A stretch of DNA of 64,000 bases from Lachnospiraceae bacterium (lineage in GTDB: Bacteria > Bacillota > Clostridia > Lachnospirales > Lachnospiraceae): positions 62,001 to 126,000 of the forward strand of contig CAJTDK010000003.1 of the NCBI GenBank assembly GCA_910575105.1. The letters are read 5' to 3'. Positions within the stretch are counted from its first letter, which is position 1. Every line of letters begins with the position of its first letter. A program made the position numbers and the translations under genes. Under the pieces are notes generated by a model. It saw only the letters and a program-made list of their open reading frames with translations, ran no database searches and was not told where the DNA came from. Shown one piece after another: positions 25,540-34,965 of the stretch.

Positions 25540-26484
25540 TTAACGTTTCATATTAACGAGCTGTTCAAGTATCTCGTCTGTTACTGTGATGATCTTTGTG
25601 TTTGCCTGGTAACCACGCTGTGTGGTAATCATCGCGGCAAAGTCGCTTGCAATGTCTGTATTAGACATCTCAAGGAAACCGCTGTTGATATTTCCTGTCG
25701 CTGCCGTCGTCTGCATAGCGATACATCTTCCTGCGTTGTTCCCTACTTCGTAGTAGTAACCTGTCTTCTGGTTCAGGCCGTTCGGGTTCTCTACAGAGGC
25801 AACTGCAATCTGACCGATCGTAACGATATCTCCGTTGGTCGCCGTACCAATGATCGTACCGCTCTGTCCGATACGCCATGATGAGATAGAATACATTTCA
25901 CCGGTCTCTTCATTAACCGGTATTCTTATCGGAACCAAATTATCATAGTTCATCGGCACAACATTGTTCTCGTTCGGCGTCTGGTTATCAGGTATATAAC
26001 CAAATACATAATTACCACTGTCATCTACCAGATAGCCGTTAGCATCCGGTGTGAAGATACCAACTCTGGAAAGCAGCATACCGCTGTTCGCAATATTAAA
26101 CTGTCCTTCTGTATTTTCTCCCTCAACCGCCTGAATATTATCGACCGCATCCCGGTACGGTCCTACGATAAAGAATCCTGTTCCGTCAATCATACAGTCC
26201 AGATCATTTCCAGTGTACTGACCGTTCGATGCTCCGAAGTTCGCGCTTACCGAACTTACAACTGAACCATAACCGAGCTGCGATACATTGATACCACCAA
26301 GGTTACCCAACACTGCATTACCCGACTGACCATTGATCAGGTTCGTATATACAGAATCCTTAAAGTTCGTTGTCCTCGTCTTGTAACCCCATGTATTAAC
26401 GTTCGCAATATTGTTGCCTATTACATCAAGTCTTGTCTGATGTGCTTTTAAACCTGCAATTGCTGCATTCATTGATTTGACCAT
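25540..26484 (-). CDS. flgE: Flagellar hook protein FlgE
   Basis: A 314-residue hook subunit. The N-terminal D0 motif (LKAHQTRLDVIGNNIANVNTWGYKTRTTNFKD), the central hook-family GTGFFIVGP segment, and the C-terminus (NINSGFLEMSNTDIASDFAAMITTQRGYQANTKIITVTDEILEQLVNMKR) with NTDIASDF..M..QRGYQAN are diagnostic. It is on the short side for FlgE, as is usual in Firmicutes. AAAGGAAG lies upstream of the ATG. Neighbours flgD and the flagellar operon protein upstream agree. Confidence 0.95.
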   Translation of the reverse strand: MVKSMNAAIAGLKAHQTRLDVIGNNIANVNTWGYKTRTTNFKDSVYTNLINGQSGNAVLGNLGGINVSQLGYGSVVSSVSANFGASNGQYTGNDLDCMIDGTGFFIVGPYRDAVDNIQAVEGENTEGQFNIANSGMLLSRVGIFTPDANGYLVDDSGNYVFGYIPDNQTPNENNVVPMNYDNLVPIRIPVNEETGEMYSISSWRIGQSGTIIGTATNGDIVTIGQIAVASVENPNGLNQKTGYYYEVGNNAGRCIAMQTTAATGNINSGFLEMSNTDIASDFAAMITTQRGYQANTKIITVTDEILEQLVNMKR

Positions 26485-26573
26485 ATGCTTATACTTCCTT
26501 TCTGTTAAACCTGTGTACCGTCACGGCGCCTGTCAATCGGACAAAACGCCCTTTGCCTCCACATGTGGTCCGG

Positions 26574-26954
26574 CTAGAATAAAACGGCACTGTCGATATT
26601 GGTAAATATATTCTCCTTCATCTCTCTCTCCGTCATCATCGTGATAACCGTGTTATTCGGGATATTCACGATAAAAGCGCTCTTATCACCAATCAGCACT
26701 GCATCCTTAGAGCCTTTGTCCCTGGCCCGCTGTACAGCCTGATTCAGATTGCTGAGAAGTCCCGGCGTCACCTCCATACCGCGGGACTGCATACGCTGCG
26801 CGGCATGCTTGGAAAACTGTACTCCGCTCTTGTCATACTCTGCCTGCAGAGAATCCGCAAAGCTGGCGGAACCTGTCTTCCCCGGTACGTTTAGCTGATG
26901 AGAAAGCTTTAATTCAGATATATTCGATACATTTGTAATCTTTGGAACACCCAT
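26574..26954 (-). CDS. Flagellar operon protein between flgD and flgE
   Basis: A 126-residue protein of the small family found between flgD and flgE in Firmicutes and some other phyla. The diagnostic central stretch is VQFSKHAAQRMQSRGMEVTPGLLSNLNQAVQRARDKGSKDAVLIGDKSAFIVNIPNNTVITMM. It is thought to take part in hook assembly, but its biochemical role is not established. GGAGAGG precedes the ATG. No membrane segment or signal peptide. Confidence 0.85.
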   Translation of the reverse strand: MGVPKITNVSNISELKLSHQLNVPGKTGSASFADSLQAEYDKSGVQFSKHAAQRMQSRGMEVTPGLLSNLNQAVQRARDKGSKDAVLIGDKSAFIVNIPNNTVITMMTEREMKENIFTNIDSAVLF

Positions 26955-27006
26955 CGCCTCTCCACCGCCTTTCCGTTTACACGCCTATAAGGGCTGTTTT
27001 ACTTGC

Positions 27007-27570
27007 TTAAACCGACTCGTCTTTGGAAGTTTCATCACTTCCGCCTGTCGTGTCTTCGCCTTCTGTCTTATCGTCTTCTTCACCTTTGTTAACCTCATCC
27101 TGAAGCTTTACATCGCCGACAGACATAATCTGTGACATCGTATACTCTTTATCTCCGATAAATACTGTCGGGCTTTCTCCCGCAAGAGAAACTCCGGTAA
27201 TCGTCCCCTTTGTATACTCGCCGGTTCCGCGTCCCAGGCTGTCTACCTCTGCAACCCTTACTTCCTTTCCAAGCATGGATGTCGCATATGTGATCATACT
27301 GGTCGATGTCATCTGCGCCATCGCCGTGATCATCTTGGACTGAACCATTGTTGACATCAGCTCTGACGTATCCATCGGGTTATCCGGATCCTGATACTGC
27401 ATCTGCGCTGCCATCAGCTTATAGAAATCCGTCATGGTCAGCTCTTCTGTCGTCGCTGATACATTATTTCTCTTATAGACATCTGCTTTCTGTGTTGCAT
27501 CTGTTCTTGTATAACCATTAGTTGCTGTTGTATTCTGTGCAGCTAAGGTATTAATTCCATCTACTGGCAT
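27007..27570 (-). CDS. flgD: Hook cap protein FlgD
   Basis: FlgD caps the growing hook. The 187-residue protein has the conserved N-terminal segment (TMTDFYKLMAAQMQYQDPDNPMDTSELMSTMVQSKMITAMAQM) and a short beta-rich C-terminal domain (GKEVRVAEVDSLGRGTGEYTKGTITGVSLAGESPTVFIGDKEYTMSQIMSV). The C-terminus ends in an acidic Asp/Glu-rich tail. AAAGGAGAGAAG precedes the ATG. It follows fliK directly. Confidence 0.94.
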   Translation of the reverse strand: MPVDGINTLAAQNTTATNGYTRTDATQKADVYKRNNVSATTEELTMTDFYKLMAAQMQYQDPDNPMDTSELMSTMVQSKMITAMAQMTSTSMITYATSMLGKEVRVAEVDSLGRGTGEYTKGTITGVSLAGESPTVFIGDKEYTMSQIMSVGDVKLQDEVNKGEEDDKTEGEDTTGGSDETSKDESV

Positions 27571-27616
27571 ATCTTCTCTCCTTTCCCACCGTCATCTTAT
27601 TATCCTCTTTCTGCTT

Positions 27617-28792
27617 TTATGCAAGACCTAATCTAAGCTGCTGCAAAAAATCTGCGGAACCTGATTCCTGTTCCATCCTTCTGCGGCTTTCCTCATGCCT
27701 GCGCTCCTGCTCTTCTTTCTGCGCCTGCGCTCCGGTGTCGTTGCGCCCCTCATCATAAAAATGAGATTCCTGATTATTCTTATCTTCCACCACAACGTCC
27801 ATCTTGTCACCGAGAGTACCCTCAAGCATCCGGCCAAGCTCTGCCGCCTTGCTGGACATCGCCTGCATCGCCTTAGCATTAGTACAGATGATCGATACTG
27901 TCGTCTCTCCGGCTTCGACTGCCACCTTGACTAAAAGTGTGCCTAAGTTCTTCGGTGTCAGACTGATCTCTAGTTCCTGCCTGCCGCTGCTAAGCTGCTT
28001 CGCGATAATATCCTTGAGCATATTCGTATACTCAGGCTTGATCTCGCCTGTACCGGTAACCTCTACCTGGGCCTCTACTACGCCGCTGTCGCTGCTTCCC
28101 TGCTGCTGTATATAGGACATGCCTGCCTTATCAGCCGCTGCTTCCGCCCTGACATCTACAACGTTAGTCTCCTCTTTCACCGGCTCCACACCACTTGCTT
28201 TACCGCCCGAATCTGCAGTAGTCTGCTGACCCTTAGCATCAGCCTGGTTCTCCGGGATATTCATCCTCGCTGCAAGCTCCTCCGGATTCACCGTCATCTC
28301 GGCTTCTGCCACAGCTTCCTGAGGCAAATCCTTCACCGCTCCTGAACCTGTCAGATGATCTAAAGCTTCTGTCTGCTTTCCGCGTACATCCGCCGCTGAT
28401 ACCGCATCAGCTCCTTTGACCGCTTCTGCCATATTCTGGCCCCAGAGCGCTTCCGCGCCTTCTGCTGTCTGGCTGCTCTCTGCTCCCTGCACAAGGCCCA
28501 TGAGCGCATGATCCTGACCTTCCATACCCTCAGGCGCCAGCATCACCTGCTGATTAGGACTCTCCTGTACCGCTGCAACACCTTCTGGTCCCTTCTCCGC
28601 AGCAGAAGCTTCCTTCTGGTCGTAGTTCTGACGTTCTGCCTGGCTGTTGGCTGAATTAGCCGCTCCCGCCGCATCGGTCAGCGCCTGGCCGAAATCCGAC
28701 TTATCCTTAGACGAAGTCTTCTTACTCTTCTGTGCCTGCGAAACCTTTGAACCGCTTGTTCCTTTCATAGCGTCCACAATGTTGCTCACCAT
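27617..28792 (-). CDS. fliK: Flagellar hook-length control protein FliK
   Basis: FliK is an exported ruler that measures the hook and signals FlhB to switch. The long low-complexity N-terminal region (Ala/Gln/Ser/Glu-rich, ~250 residues) and compact C-terminal domain (LEISLTPKNLGTLLVKVAVEAGETTVSIICTNAKAMQAMSSKAAELGRMLEG) give the standard two-part layout. The start is set at 28792 (MVSNIVDAMKG), with GGAGG nine nt upstream, rather than at 28825. It sits between fliJ and flgD, the normal place. Confidence 0.92.
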   Translation of the reverse strand: MVSNIVDAMKGTSGSKVSQAQKSKKTSSKDKSDFGQALTDAAGAANSANSQAERQNYDQKEASAAEKGPEGVAAVQESPNQQVMLAPEGMEGQDHALMGLVQGAESSQTAEGAEALWGQNMAEAVKGADAVSAADVRGKQTEALDHLTGSGAVKDLPQEAVAEAEMTVNPEELAARMNIPENQADAKGQQTTADSGGKASGVEPVKEETNVVDVRAEAAADKAGMSYIQQQGSSDSGVVEAQVEVTGTGEIKPEYTNMLKDIIAKQLSSGRQELEISLTPKNLGTLLVKVAVEAGETTVSIICTNAKAMQAMSSKAAELGRMLEGTLGDKMDVVVEDKNNQESHFYDEGRNDTGAQAQKEEQERRHEESRRRMEQESGSADFLQQLRLGLA

Positions 28793-28884
28793 GTTTATTA
28801 CCTCCTTTCTTTTCCAAAAAGACAAATGTTAATCTGTCTCTTTTATTATATAACATTTTATAGTAATCTGTAAATCAGAAATTA

Positions 28885-29328
28885 CTATCGCGCGACAATC
28901 AGCCCATGATTTACAAATTCTTCCACGAGCTGTTCTTGTTCTTTCTGAACTTCTCTATTATATTCTTCCAGCTTTTTCTCTTTAAGCTTATCAAGGGACG
29001 TCGTATCTGTCTTTGCCGCAATCAGCTCCTTGCGTTTCTTTTCCTCGCGTACTCTAAGGCTCTTAAGCCTCTGGGTCACCCGGAACATCTCGCCTTTCAG
29101 ATATTCCAGATAATTCTCATAGGTATGTATCCTGAGGATCTGGCACCCTTCCTCCTGCTCTCTCTTCATCTGCTGTCTGATCTCCACATCCTTGTCGCTC
29201 AGTTCCTGAAACATCTCCTCCTGAACCCTGATCTCGTGCATGATCGCCGCATGCTCGTTGCGGATGCTGTCTTCATATTGACGTTTATAACTAAGTACCT
29301 TGTCAAGCGCAAATGCAAACTTTTTCAC
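28885..29328 (-). CDS. fliJ: Flagellar export protein FliJ
   Basis: A 147-residue coiled-coil protein (KKFAFALDKVLSYKRQYEDSIRNEHAA...) with long stretches of charged heptads. FliJ links the FliI ATPase to FlhA. The GTG start at 29328 gives the typical FliJ N-terminus and has GGGGGA 7 nt upstream; an in-frame TTG 15 nt earlier would add five atypical residues and has no clear ribosome site. It follows fliI by 20 nt. Confidence 0.88.
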   Translation of the reverse strand: MKKFAFALDKVLSYKRQYEDSIRNEHAAIMHEIRVQEEMFQELSDKDVEIRQQMKREQEEGCQILRIHTYENYLEYLKGEMFRVTQRLKSLRVREEKKRKELIAAKTDTTSLDKLKEKKLEEYNREVQKEQEQLVEEFVNHGLIVAR

Positions 29329-29348
29329 TGTAATGTCCCCCAAGGTCT

Positions 29349-30653
29349 TTATTTATCGAACATTTCCTGCAAAATCTTTACTGTCTCGTCTACAGTACAT
29401 GGTTCTTCTACGCTTTGCATAAGAAACTGGTTGATCTGCTTGATCTTAGAGATCGCGTAGTCCAGTTCCGGATTTGTTCCGGATTTGTACGCCCCGATGG
29501 AAATCAGGTCTTCGTTCTGCGTGTACAGACTGTACAAATCCCTGAGCCTGCCCGCCAGCTTTTTATGTTCCGGTGCTGCAATGGACGACATCAGACGGGA
29601 AATACTCGCGTTGATATCTATCGCCGGATAATGATTGGAATTGGCAAGCTTACGGCTCAATACGATATGTCCGTCAAGGATACCGCGCACAGTATCGGCA
29701 ATCGGTTCATTCGTATCGTCTCCTTCTACTAATACGGTATATACCCCAGTAATAGAACCACTATCGAAATTTCCGCTCCGCTCAAGGAGCTTTGGGAACT
29801 CCGCATAGATCGAAGGTGTATATCCCCTGGCAATCGGCGGCTCTCCGGTTGCCAGCCCAATCTCTCTTTGTGCCATGGCAAAACGTGTCAGCGAATCCAT
29901 CATCAACAGAACATCATTACCCTGGTCTTTAAAATATTCTGCGATCGTAGTCGCCACCATCGGACACTTCATCCTGAGCATCGCAGGCTGGTCAGACGTA
30001 GCCACGACTAGCACTGAACGCTTCATTCCCTCTGGTCCCAGATCCCGCTCTACGAACTCCAGAACCTCTCTTCCACGCTCTCCGACAAGGGCGATTACAT
30101 TGATATCTGCTTTTACATTCCGGGCGATCATACCCATCAGGGTACTCTTGCCCACACCGCTTCCGGCAAATATACCGATACGCTGTCCTTTGCCTATGGT
30201 GTTAAGCCCGTCGATGGCCTTGACGCCAAATTCAAGCGTCTCACGTATCGGCGGCCTGTCAAGGGGATTGATATTGGGACTCTCTACATAGTAATATTTG
30301 CCCGACTCAAATGCCCCTTTATTGTCTATCGGATGTCCAAGCGCATCGATGATCCTGCCCCTCAGGAATTCTCCCACCGGAATCTTCAGCCGCTTTCTCG
30401 TATTGCGCACGTAACTGTCCGACCCAATACCATTAATATTCTCATATGCCATTAATTGTACCTTGTCATCACGGAATCCTACAACTTCCGCCGGAATTTC
30501 CTTTTTCTGCTTCTCGTTGTAGATCAGGACGATATCGCCGATACTTGTATTGCTGCCGGATGCCTGCATCGACATCCCGGTGATATTCTCTATCTTTCCG
30601 ATATAACTGATTGTCTCGGCATTCAGAATCTTCCCCGGCAGTTCTTTAAGCAT
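29349..30653 (-). CDS. fliI: Flagellum-specific export ATPase FliI
   Basis: A 434-residue F1-beta-like ATPase that drives export. Walker A (GIFAGSGVGKSTLMG), the catalytic Glu region (ALVGERGREVLEFVERDLG), Walker B (VLLMMDSLTRFAMAQREIGLATGEPP) and the Arg-containing SGSITGVYTVLVEGDD segment are all present. The start is set at 30653 because AAGGAG lies 10 nt upstream; the TTG at 30662 lies 1 nt from that site. It lies between fliH and fliJ. Confidence 0.97.
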   Translation of the reverse strand: MLKELPGKILNAETISYIGKIENITGMSMQASGSNTSIGDIVLIYNEKQKKEIPAEVVGFRDDKVQLMAYENINGIGSDSYVRNTRKRLKIPVGEFLRGRIIDALGHPIDNKGAFESGKYYYVESPNINPLDRPPIRETLEFGVKAIDGLNTIGKGQRIGIFAGSGVGKSTLMGMIARNVKADINVIALVGERGREVLEFVERDLGPEGMKRSVLVVATSDQPAMLRMKCPMVATTIAEYFKDQGNDVLLMMDSLTRFAMAQREIGLATGEPPIARGYTPSIYAEFPKLLERSGNFDSGSITGVYTVLVEGDDTNEPIADTVRGILDGHIVLSRKLANSNHYPAIDINASISRLMSSIAAPEHKKLAGRLRDLYSLYTQNEDLISIGAYKSGTNPELDYAISKIKQINQFLMQSVEEPCTVDETVKILQEMFDK

Positions 30654-30668
30654 ACTTTCCAAGCTCCT

Positions 30669-31451
30669 TTACAATCTGGCATTGTTCATAATCTCACGTA
30701 TGTTCTCAAGCTGTGTTCCTACACTCACATCGATAATCTCATCCGGACGTTCGACAATACATGTTCCCGGCTCTTCGCCCTCCATGATGATGATCTTCAC
30801 CGTATCAGAGAGATTGCCAAGCTCCTGCAGGAATCTCGGGTCAGCGCTGATATCACGCCCGATCTCCTGCGTGGCGCCGATATAGATCTTGGCCCACGCG
30901 CTCTTTTTCAGCTTCTCCGTAGCTGCCAGGATCATCCGTTCGATCACTCTGGCATTAGAGCGGAGACTGGTTCTGACAATCTTCTCTCCGATAGCGAGAG
31001 ACACTTCTTTCAGATCATCCATATATTTTTCGAGAGTTTTCGCTTTCTGCGCTTCCACATCGACGATGCATGACGCCAGCATATCCTCAAGCTCCACAGT
31101 CTTTTTACGGTAATTGTCAAGACCTTCGGCCTCGCCTTCCCGGAAGCCCTCTTCATAGCCGGCTTTCCTGCCGGCCTCAAGACCTTCCTCGTAAGCCTCA
31201 TTCTTAATCCTCTCTGCGGTTTCTCTGGCATTCTCCAGAACCTTCTCTGCCTGCAGCATCATCTCATCCATCTGACGCTGCCATTCTGCTTTCCGCAATT
31301 CTTCCTCTGAAGGCTCTTCGGTCTCCGCAGCGTCTATATCGTCCTGCGCTTCCAGAATGTTCTCAATCTCTCTCTTCACATCAAACAACGGATATTCGAA
31401 GGTGCTCTGTATCTCCTCCGGCGCCTGCGATGTCTTCACTACTCTATACAA
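30669..31451 (-). CDS. fliH: Flagellar export ATPase regulator FliH
   Basis: A 260-residue protein with a central Glu-rich helical region containing several GxxxG-like repeats (YEEGLEAGRKAGYEEGFREGEAEG), the FliH hallmark, and a V/A-ATPase E-like C-terminal domain (SLAIGEKIVRTSLRSNARVIERMILAATEKLK). It stalls FliI until docked at the gate. Translation apparently begins at a TTG (31449-31451) that overlaps the fliG stop by 8 bp, with AAAGGA eight nt upstream, so it is coupled to fliG. Confidence 0.93.
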   Translation of the reverse strand: MYRVVKTSQAPEEIQSTFEYPLFDVKREIENILEAQDDIDAAETEEPSEEELRKAEWQRQMDEMMLQAEKVLENARETAERIKNEAYEEGLEAGRKAGYEEGFREGEAEGLDNYRKKTVELEDMLASCIVDVEAQKAKTLEKYMDDLKEVSLAIGEKIVRTSLRSNARVIERMILAATEKLKKSAWAKIYIGATQEIGRDISADPRFLQELGNLSDTVKIIIMEGEEPGTCIVERPDEIIDVSVGTQLENIREIMNNARL

Positions 31452-32460
31452 TGATCTCGTCCTTTCCGCCCTTGTTGATTACCAGCTCGCCTTCCTCTTC
31501 AAGCTTCCGGATAACACCAACGATACGTGACTGCGCATCTTCTACATCACGCAGCTTTACATTGACTGTAACCTCCAGATCTGACCTGACCTGCTCCGCC
31601 ATACGGCTGGACATGTTAGAATAGAAAGCAGCCAGAATCTCTTCGCCTGCTCCTTTCAGCGAGTACACAACATCCTTCATATCGCAATCCCTGATGAAAC
31701 GCTGGATAGATCTGTTGTCCATAGTAAGGATATCCTCGAATACGAACATCTTCTTTCTGATCGTCTCCGCAAGTTCCGGATCGTCCTTGCCCATCTCGTC
31801 GAAAATGTATTTCTCGTTGCTTCTGTCCATGTGGTTCATGACATCCGCAATGTAATCAATACCACCGATACTGGTGAAGTCGGTAGTAAGAACGTTATCA
31901 AATCTGCTTCTGAGCTGCTGCTCTACGATCTTGATCGCATCCGGTGAAGCACTGTCCATCATCGCGATACTCTTAACAACCTGAATACGCTTCTCCTCCG
32001 GCAGCTCCGCGATCACGGACGCCGCCTTATCGGATTCCACATAAGAGAGGACGAGCGCGATCGTCTGCGCCCTCTCATGCTGCAGGATGGAGAAAAGATT
32101 CTTCACATCCGCCTTCTCAATGAAATCAAAGGAACGGTTCTTCAGGTATTTGGACACCTTCTGCAGAAGCTCCGTCGCCATATTCTCGCCGTATGCCTTC
32201 TCTAATACTGCTCTGGCATACTCAAGACCGCCGTCCGTCACAACCTTCTGTGTCAGGCAGGTCTTGTAGAACTCATCAAGAATCTGCTCCGTCTGCTCCG
32301 CCTCGATATGGCCAAGCTTTGCCACTTCCAGCGTAAGCTTTTCCACGTCCTCATTGCTCAGATATTGATATAACTTTGAAGCTTTATCGGTTCCAAGCGC
32401 AATTACTACTGCCGCCGCTTTCTGCTCCGGCACCAGCGTCCCATTTACATTAATCGCCAT
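31444..32460 (-). CDS. fliG: Flagellar motor switch protein FliG
   Basis: FliG forms the rotor face that MotA contacts. The 338-residue product carries the armadillo-like domains (LEVAKLGHIEAEQ, ILQHERAQTIALVLSYVESDKAASVIAELPEEKR), the EHPQ-like motif read here as QHERAQ, and the C-terminal charged torque helix (LKGAGEEILAAFYSNMSSRMAEQVRSDLE). The start at 32460 has GGAGG 8 nt upstream and gives the normal N-terminus (MAINVNGTLV); the upstream extension is discarded. It overlaps fliF by 11 bp. Confidence 0.95.
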   Translation of the reverse strand: MAINVNGTLVPEQKAAAVVIALGTDKASKLYQYLSNEDVEKLTLEVAKLGHIEAEQTEQILDEFYKTCLTQKVVTDGGLEYARAVLEKAYGENMATELLQKVSKYLKNRSFDFIEKADVKNLFSILQHERAQTIALVLSYVESDKAASVIAELPEEKRIQVVKSIAMMDSASPDAIKIVEQQLRSRFDNVLTTDFTSIGGIDYIADVMNHMDRSNEKYIFDEMGKDDPELAETIRKKMFVFEDILTMDNRSIQRFIRDCDMKDVVYSLKGAGEEILAAFYSNMSSRMAEQVRSDLEVTVNVKLRDVEDAQSRIVGVIRKLEEEGELVINKGGKDEIIV

Positions 32461-34072
32461 CCTCATCACCTCCGCGCAGCCAGATCTTAAGCATCTGGGC
32501 TGAAAGCTCCGGATTCTCATCCGCGAATGCTCTTACCTTCTCACGCAGCTCCTGACTTCTCTCGTTCTGGATATTCAGAAGTTCTGGCGTCAGGGAATCT
32601 TCTTCCTCGCCTTCGCCTTCTCCTTCCGCAAGCTCGCCTTCCGGCAGTTCCTCCGGAATCTCTTCGAGCATCTCCGCCTCCGCTTCTTCCTGTTTCTTCT
32701 TGCGCTTCTTCAGCAAGATAAACAGTGCAAGCAGCAGCAGGAGCAATGCGATACCTCCGATGATCACAAAGAGCAGGTTATCCTTGAGCGTCTCTGTCAG
32801 GACCTCCATCGCAGTTTTCTGCTGTGCTTCCTGATCCGCGTAGAACGGCGCATTGGCGATGGCAATCTTATCGATCCGGTCCTCTGGGGCGATACCCACC
32901 GCATTACCTACAAGTTCCTGTAGTTTATTGGTCGTAAGGTCGCCGAGCGTCCTGCCGTTGATCGCAACAGATACCGTCACGTCCTGAAGGACTCCTGTAT
33001 CTATCTCGCCCTGCTCCTTAATCTGGTTTACCAGGTAATCTCTCGTCCAGCTCTCGCTCGCATAACCATTTCCATTCTGGTTAGCATTGGCTGTATATTG
33101 TGATATATCCGAATTCGTCTCCGTACCTACGACACCATTGGCGCCGGCCCCGTCGCCGCCGCTCTCTCTTGAGCCGGTGTCCTTGGAAAGAATCCCCGTC
33201 TTGTCTTCCTCATCGATCTTTTCCGGTGTCGTGTATGTCGTAGATTCCCGGATGATCTTCTCCATGTTCACCGTACCCTTGGCTGATACTCTGATATTGT
33301 CCTCGCCGTAGAACGGCTCCAGTACATGGATTACTTTCTGGGCAAGCTGTGCTTCAATAAGCTTCGACAGCTCCTGCCCCTCTTCTCCCGAAGACGTGCC
33401 GCCATCAGAATCAGAAACGATAATTCCATTCCCGTCCAGGACGGTAACATTCTCCATCTTCATATTCGGCACGCTCTGCGCCACCAGCCTCTGGATACCC
33501 ACAGCCTGTCTGGCCGTCGGAGAACCGCCATCCTTCATAATCGCAACTACGGATGCACTCGGCGCATCAGAATCCGCCTCATCATCCGTCAGCACATACT
33601 TACTCTCCTCGCCGAGGGCGATCGTGACCTTCGCATCTTTCACCCCGTCGAACAGCCGCACGGTCGCCCCTATACGGTTCTGCAGCTCATATAATTTATA
33701 CGTCTGCTTCTCCATATCCGTGGTCATACCGCCCGCATTATTCGTAAATACGTCATATGTAAAACCGCTCTTCGGATACCCCTCCTGCGCAAGCTGCGCC
33801 CTAGTAGTATCCGCCACGTCTGACGGCACCTTGATATTGCCCGAGCCGTCAGATGTATACTGTACCTGCATCTCCTGCAGCTTCGCCAGGATCTCGGTCG
33901 TCTCATCCTCGGTCACATTCGTAAAAAGCGTTACATAATCCTTGTGATTCAACGCCACAGTGATGATGACCGCGCCGACAACGATGGCTGCAAGTACGCC
34001 TGCAGCGATGATCTTCGTCTTCCTGCTCAGGTTCGCAAGATATTCTTTTCCTGCATTCAGCTTCTCTTTCAT
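32450..34072 (-). CDS. fliF: Flagellar MS-ring protein FliF
   Basis: FliF builds the membrane MS ring on which the motor assembles. The 540-residue protein has two transmembrane segments (IIAAGVLAAIVVGAVIITVAL near residue 20 and LLFVIIGGIALLLLLLALFILL near 440) flanking an extracellular ring-building domain, and a C-terminal FliG-binding tail (LSAQMLKIWLRG). The extracellular part includes the YxxGFTYDVF..., EMQVQYTSDGSGNIKV segments. Start and end are both intact. Confidence 0.96.
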   Translation of the reverse strand: MKEKLNAGKEYLANLSRKTKIIAAGVLAAIVVGAVIITVALNHKDYVTLFTNVTEDETTEILAKLQEMQVQYTSDGSGNIKVPSDVADTTRAQLAQEGYPKSGFTYDVFTNNAGGMTTDMEKQTYKLYELQNRIGATVRLFDGVKDAKVTIALGEESKYVLTDDEADSDAPSASVVAIMKDGGSPTARQAVGIQRLVAQSVPNMKMENVTVLDGNGIIVSDSDGGTSSGEEGQELSKLIEAQLAQKVIHVLEPFYGEDNIRVSAKGTVNMEKIIRESTTYTTPEKIDEEDKTGILSKDTGSRESGGDGAGANGVVGTETNSDISQYTANANQNGNGYASESWTRDYLVNQIKEQGEIDTGVLQDVTVSVAINGRTLGDLTTNKLQELVGNAVGIAPEDRIDKIAIANAPFYADQEAQQKTAMEVLTETLKDNLLFVIIGGIALLLLLLALFILLKKRKKKQEEAEAEMLEEIPEELPEGELAEGEGEGEEEDSLTPELLNIQNERSQELREKVRAFADENPELSAQMLKIWLRGGDEDGD

Positions 34073-34097
34073 TGGTCAGTCTGTCCCATCTATAATT

Positions 34098-34406
34098 TTA
34101 TAAGGAAATACGCATCAGCTCGTTATAAGCCTCTACTGCTTTATTGCGCAACTGAACAAGCAGATCCACAGATAACTGAGCCTCTGATAAAGCTATCGGT
34201 ATCGTGTGCGCATCATCGATCTGGCCTGTCGCCAGAAGATACTGCTTATCCTCCAGATTCTTCTGTGAGTCCTTCACATTCTGTATCGCATCCGAAAAAA
34301 TGTCCTTGAACAGGGCAGTTCCTTCCTCTACAATCGAATTCTTAGTTGTGATTCCGCCGGCGCCGAACTGTAACGGCTGGATCGGCGTAATGAATTCCGT
34401 CGCCAT
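34098..34406 (-). CDS. fliE: Flagellar hook-basal body complex protein FliE
   Basis: FliE joins the MS ring to the rod. The 102-residue protein has the family C-terminus (DDAHTIPIALSEAQLSVDLLVQLRNKAVEAYNELMRISL), with the final NKxVEAYxEIMRMxL pattern. AAGGAGGATAAAGAGAC precedes the ATG. It follows flgB directly; flgC, normally between them, lies 12 kb downstream. Confidence 0.94.
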   Translation of the reverse strand: MATEFITPIQPLQFGAGGITTKNSIVEEGTALFKDIFSDAIQNVKDSQKNLEDKQYLLATGQIDDAHTIPIALSEAQLSVDLLVQLRNKAVEAYNELMRISL

Positions 34407-34456
34407 GTCTCTTTATCCTCCTTGATGCTTTATATTTGCTATGTTATGATGCCTGA

Positions 34457-34837
34457 TCAGCCCTTAATTGCCGAAGACAGCCTTGATATCTCGCCGTTCA
34501 CAGACCTGAGCGCAAATTGATACTGCAGAGCCGATTTGGTCAGCTCCGACATCTCCGCATCCGCAACTACGTTATTGCCATCCATGCGGGCAGTCTCCGT
34601 CTCCGATTCCTCGATCAGCCATCTCGCAGAGCCGGTCGCCTGCCTGACTGCCGCGCCGTCACCCGACGCCCCTTTAAGCTTGGCCCGGAACATGTCTTCG
34701 AACGTCACATATTTCGCTTTATATCCCGGCGTATCGACATTAGCAATATTCCCTAAAGTGACCGACTGCTTCTTCCACAAAAAATCCAGCGATTTTTCCG
34801 AAACAAGAATGCCATTTCCAAAAATCTGATTCATCAT
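34457..34837 (-). CDS. flgB: Flagellar proximal rod protein FlgB
   Basis: The first gene of the long flagellar operon. The 126-residue rod protein has the N-terminal motif (SLDFLWKKQSVTLGNIANVDTPGYKAKYVTFEDMFR) and the C-terminus (MDGNNVVADAEMSELTKSALQYQFALRSVNGEISRLSSAIKG) typical of FlgB. AAGGA lies 8 nt before the first of two tandem ATGs. It is read from the sigma-A promoter at 34966-34994 through a leader of about 120 nt. Confidence 0.95.
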   Translation of the reverse strand: MMNQIFGNGILVSEKSLDFLWKKQSVTLGNIANVDTPGYKAKYVTFEDMFRAKLKGASGDGAAVRQATGSARWLIEESETETARMDGNNVVADAEMSELTKSALQYQFALRSVNGEISRLSSAIKG

Positions 34838-34850
34838 CTCACCATTCCTT

Positions 34851-34878
34851 ATCTTAGTTTGATCTTAATCTTAGTTTG
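34851..34878. repeat. 11-bp direct repeats in the flgB leader
   Basis: ATCTTAGTTTG occurs exactly at 34851-34861 and 34868-34878, a 17-bp period, 14-41 nt upstream of flgB and downstream of its promoter. Such tandem elements just before the first gene could be a regulator or RNA-binding site; nothing further can be said from sequence. Confidence 0.6.
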
Positions 34879-34965
34879 TTCTTATTTATAAGGCAAAACG
34901 GAACATCTATTTTCGTTGTCCTCCGCCTCAAAATGTCTTAAAATAGCAGAAAAATACACTAATAA

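Noticed and set aside
26555-26575. CCACATGTGG palindrome upstream of the flagellar operon protein end
   Set aside because: A 10-bp palindrome without repeats elsewhere in the window or nearby promoter; too little to support a site.
29353-29367. A fourth recombination site (TTATCGAACATTTCC matches site 2)
   Set aside because: Only one arm is present, it lies in the fliI coding end (EMFDK), and there is no ATGTTC partner arm. Coincidence.
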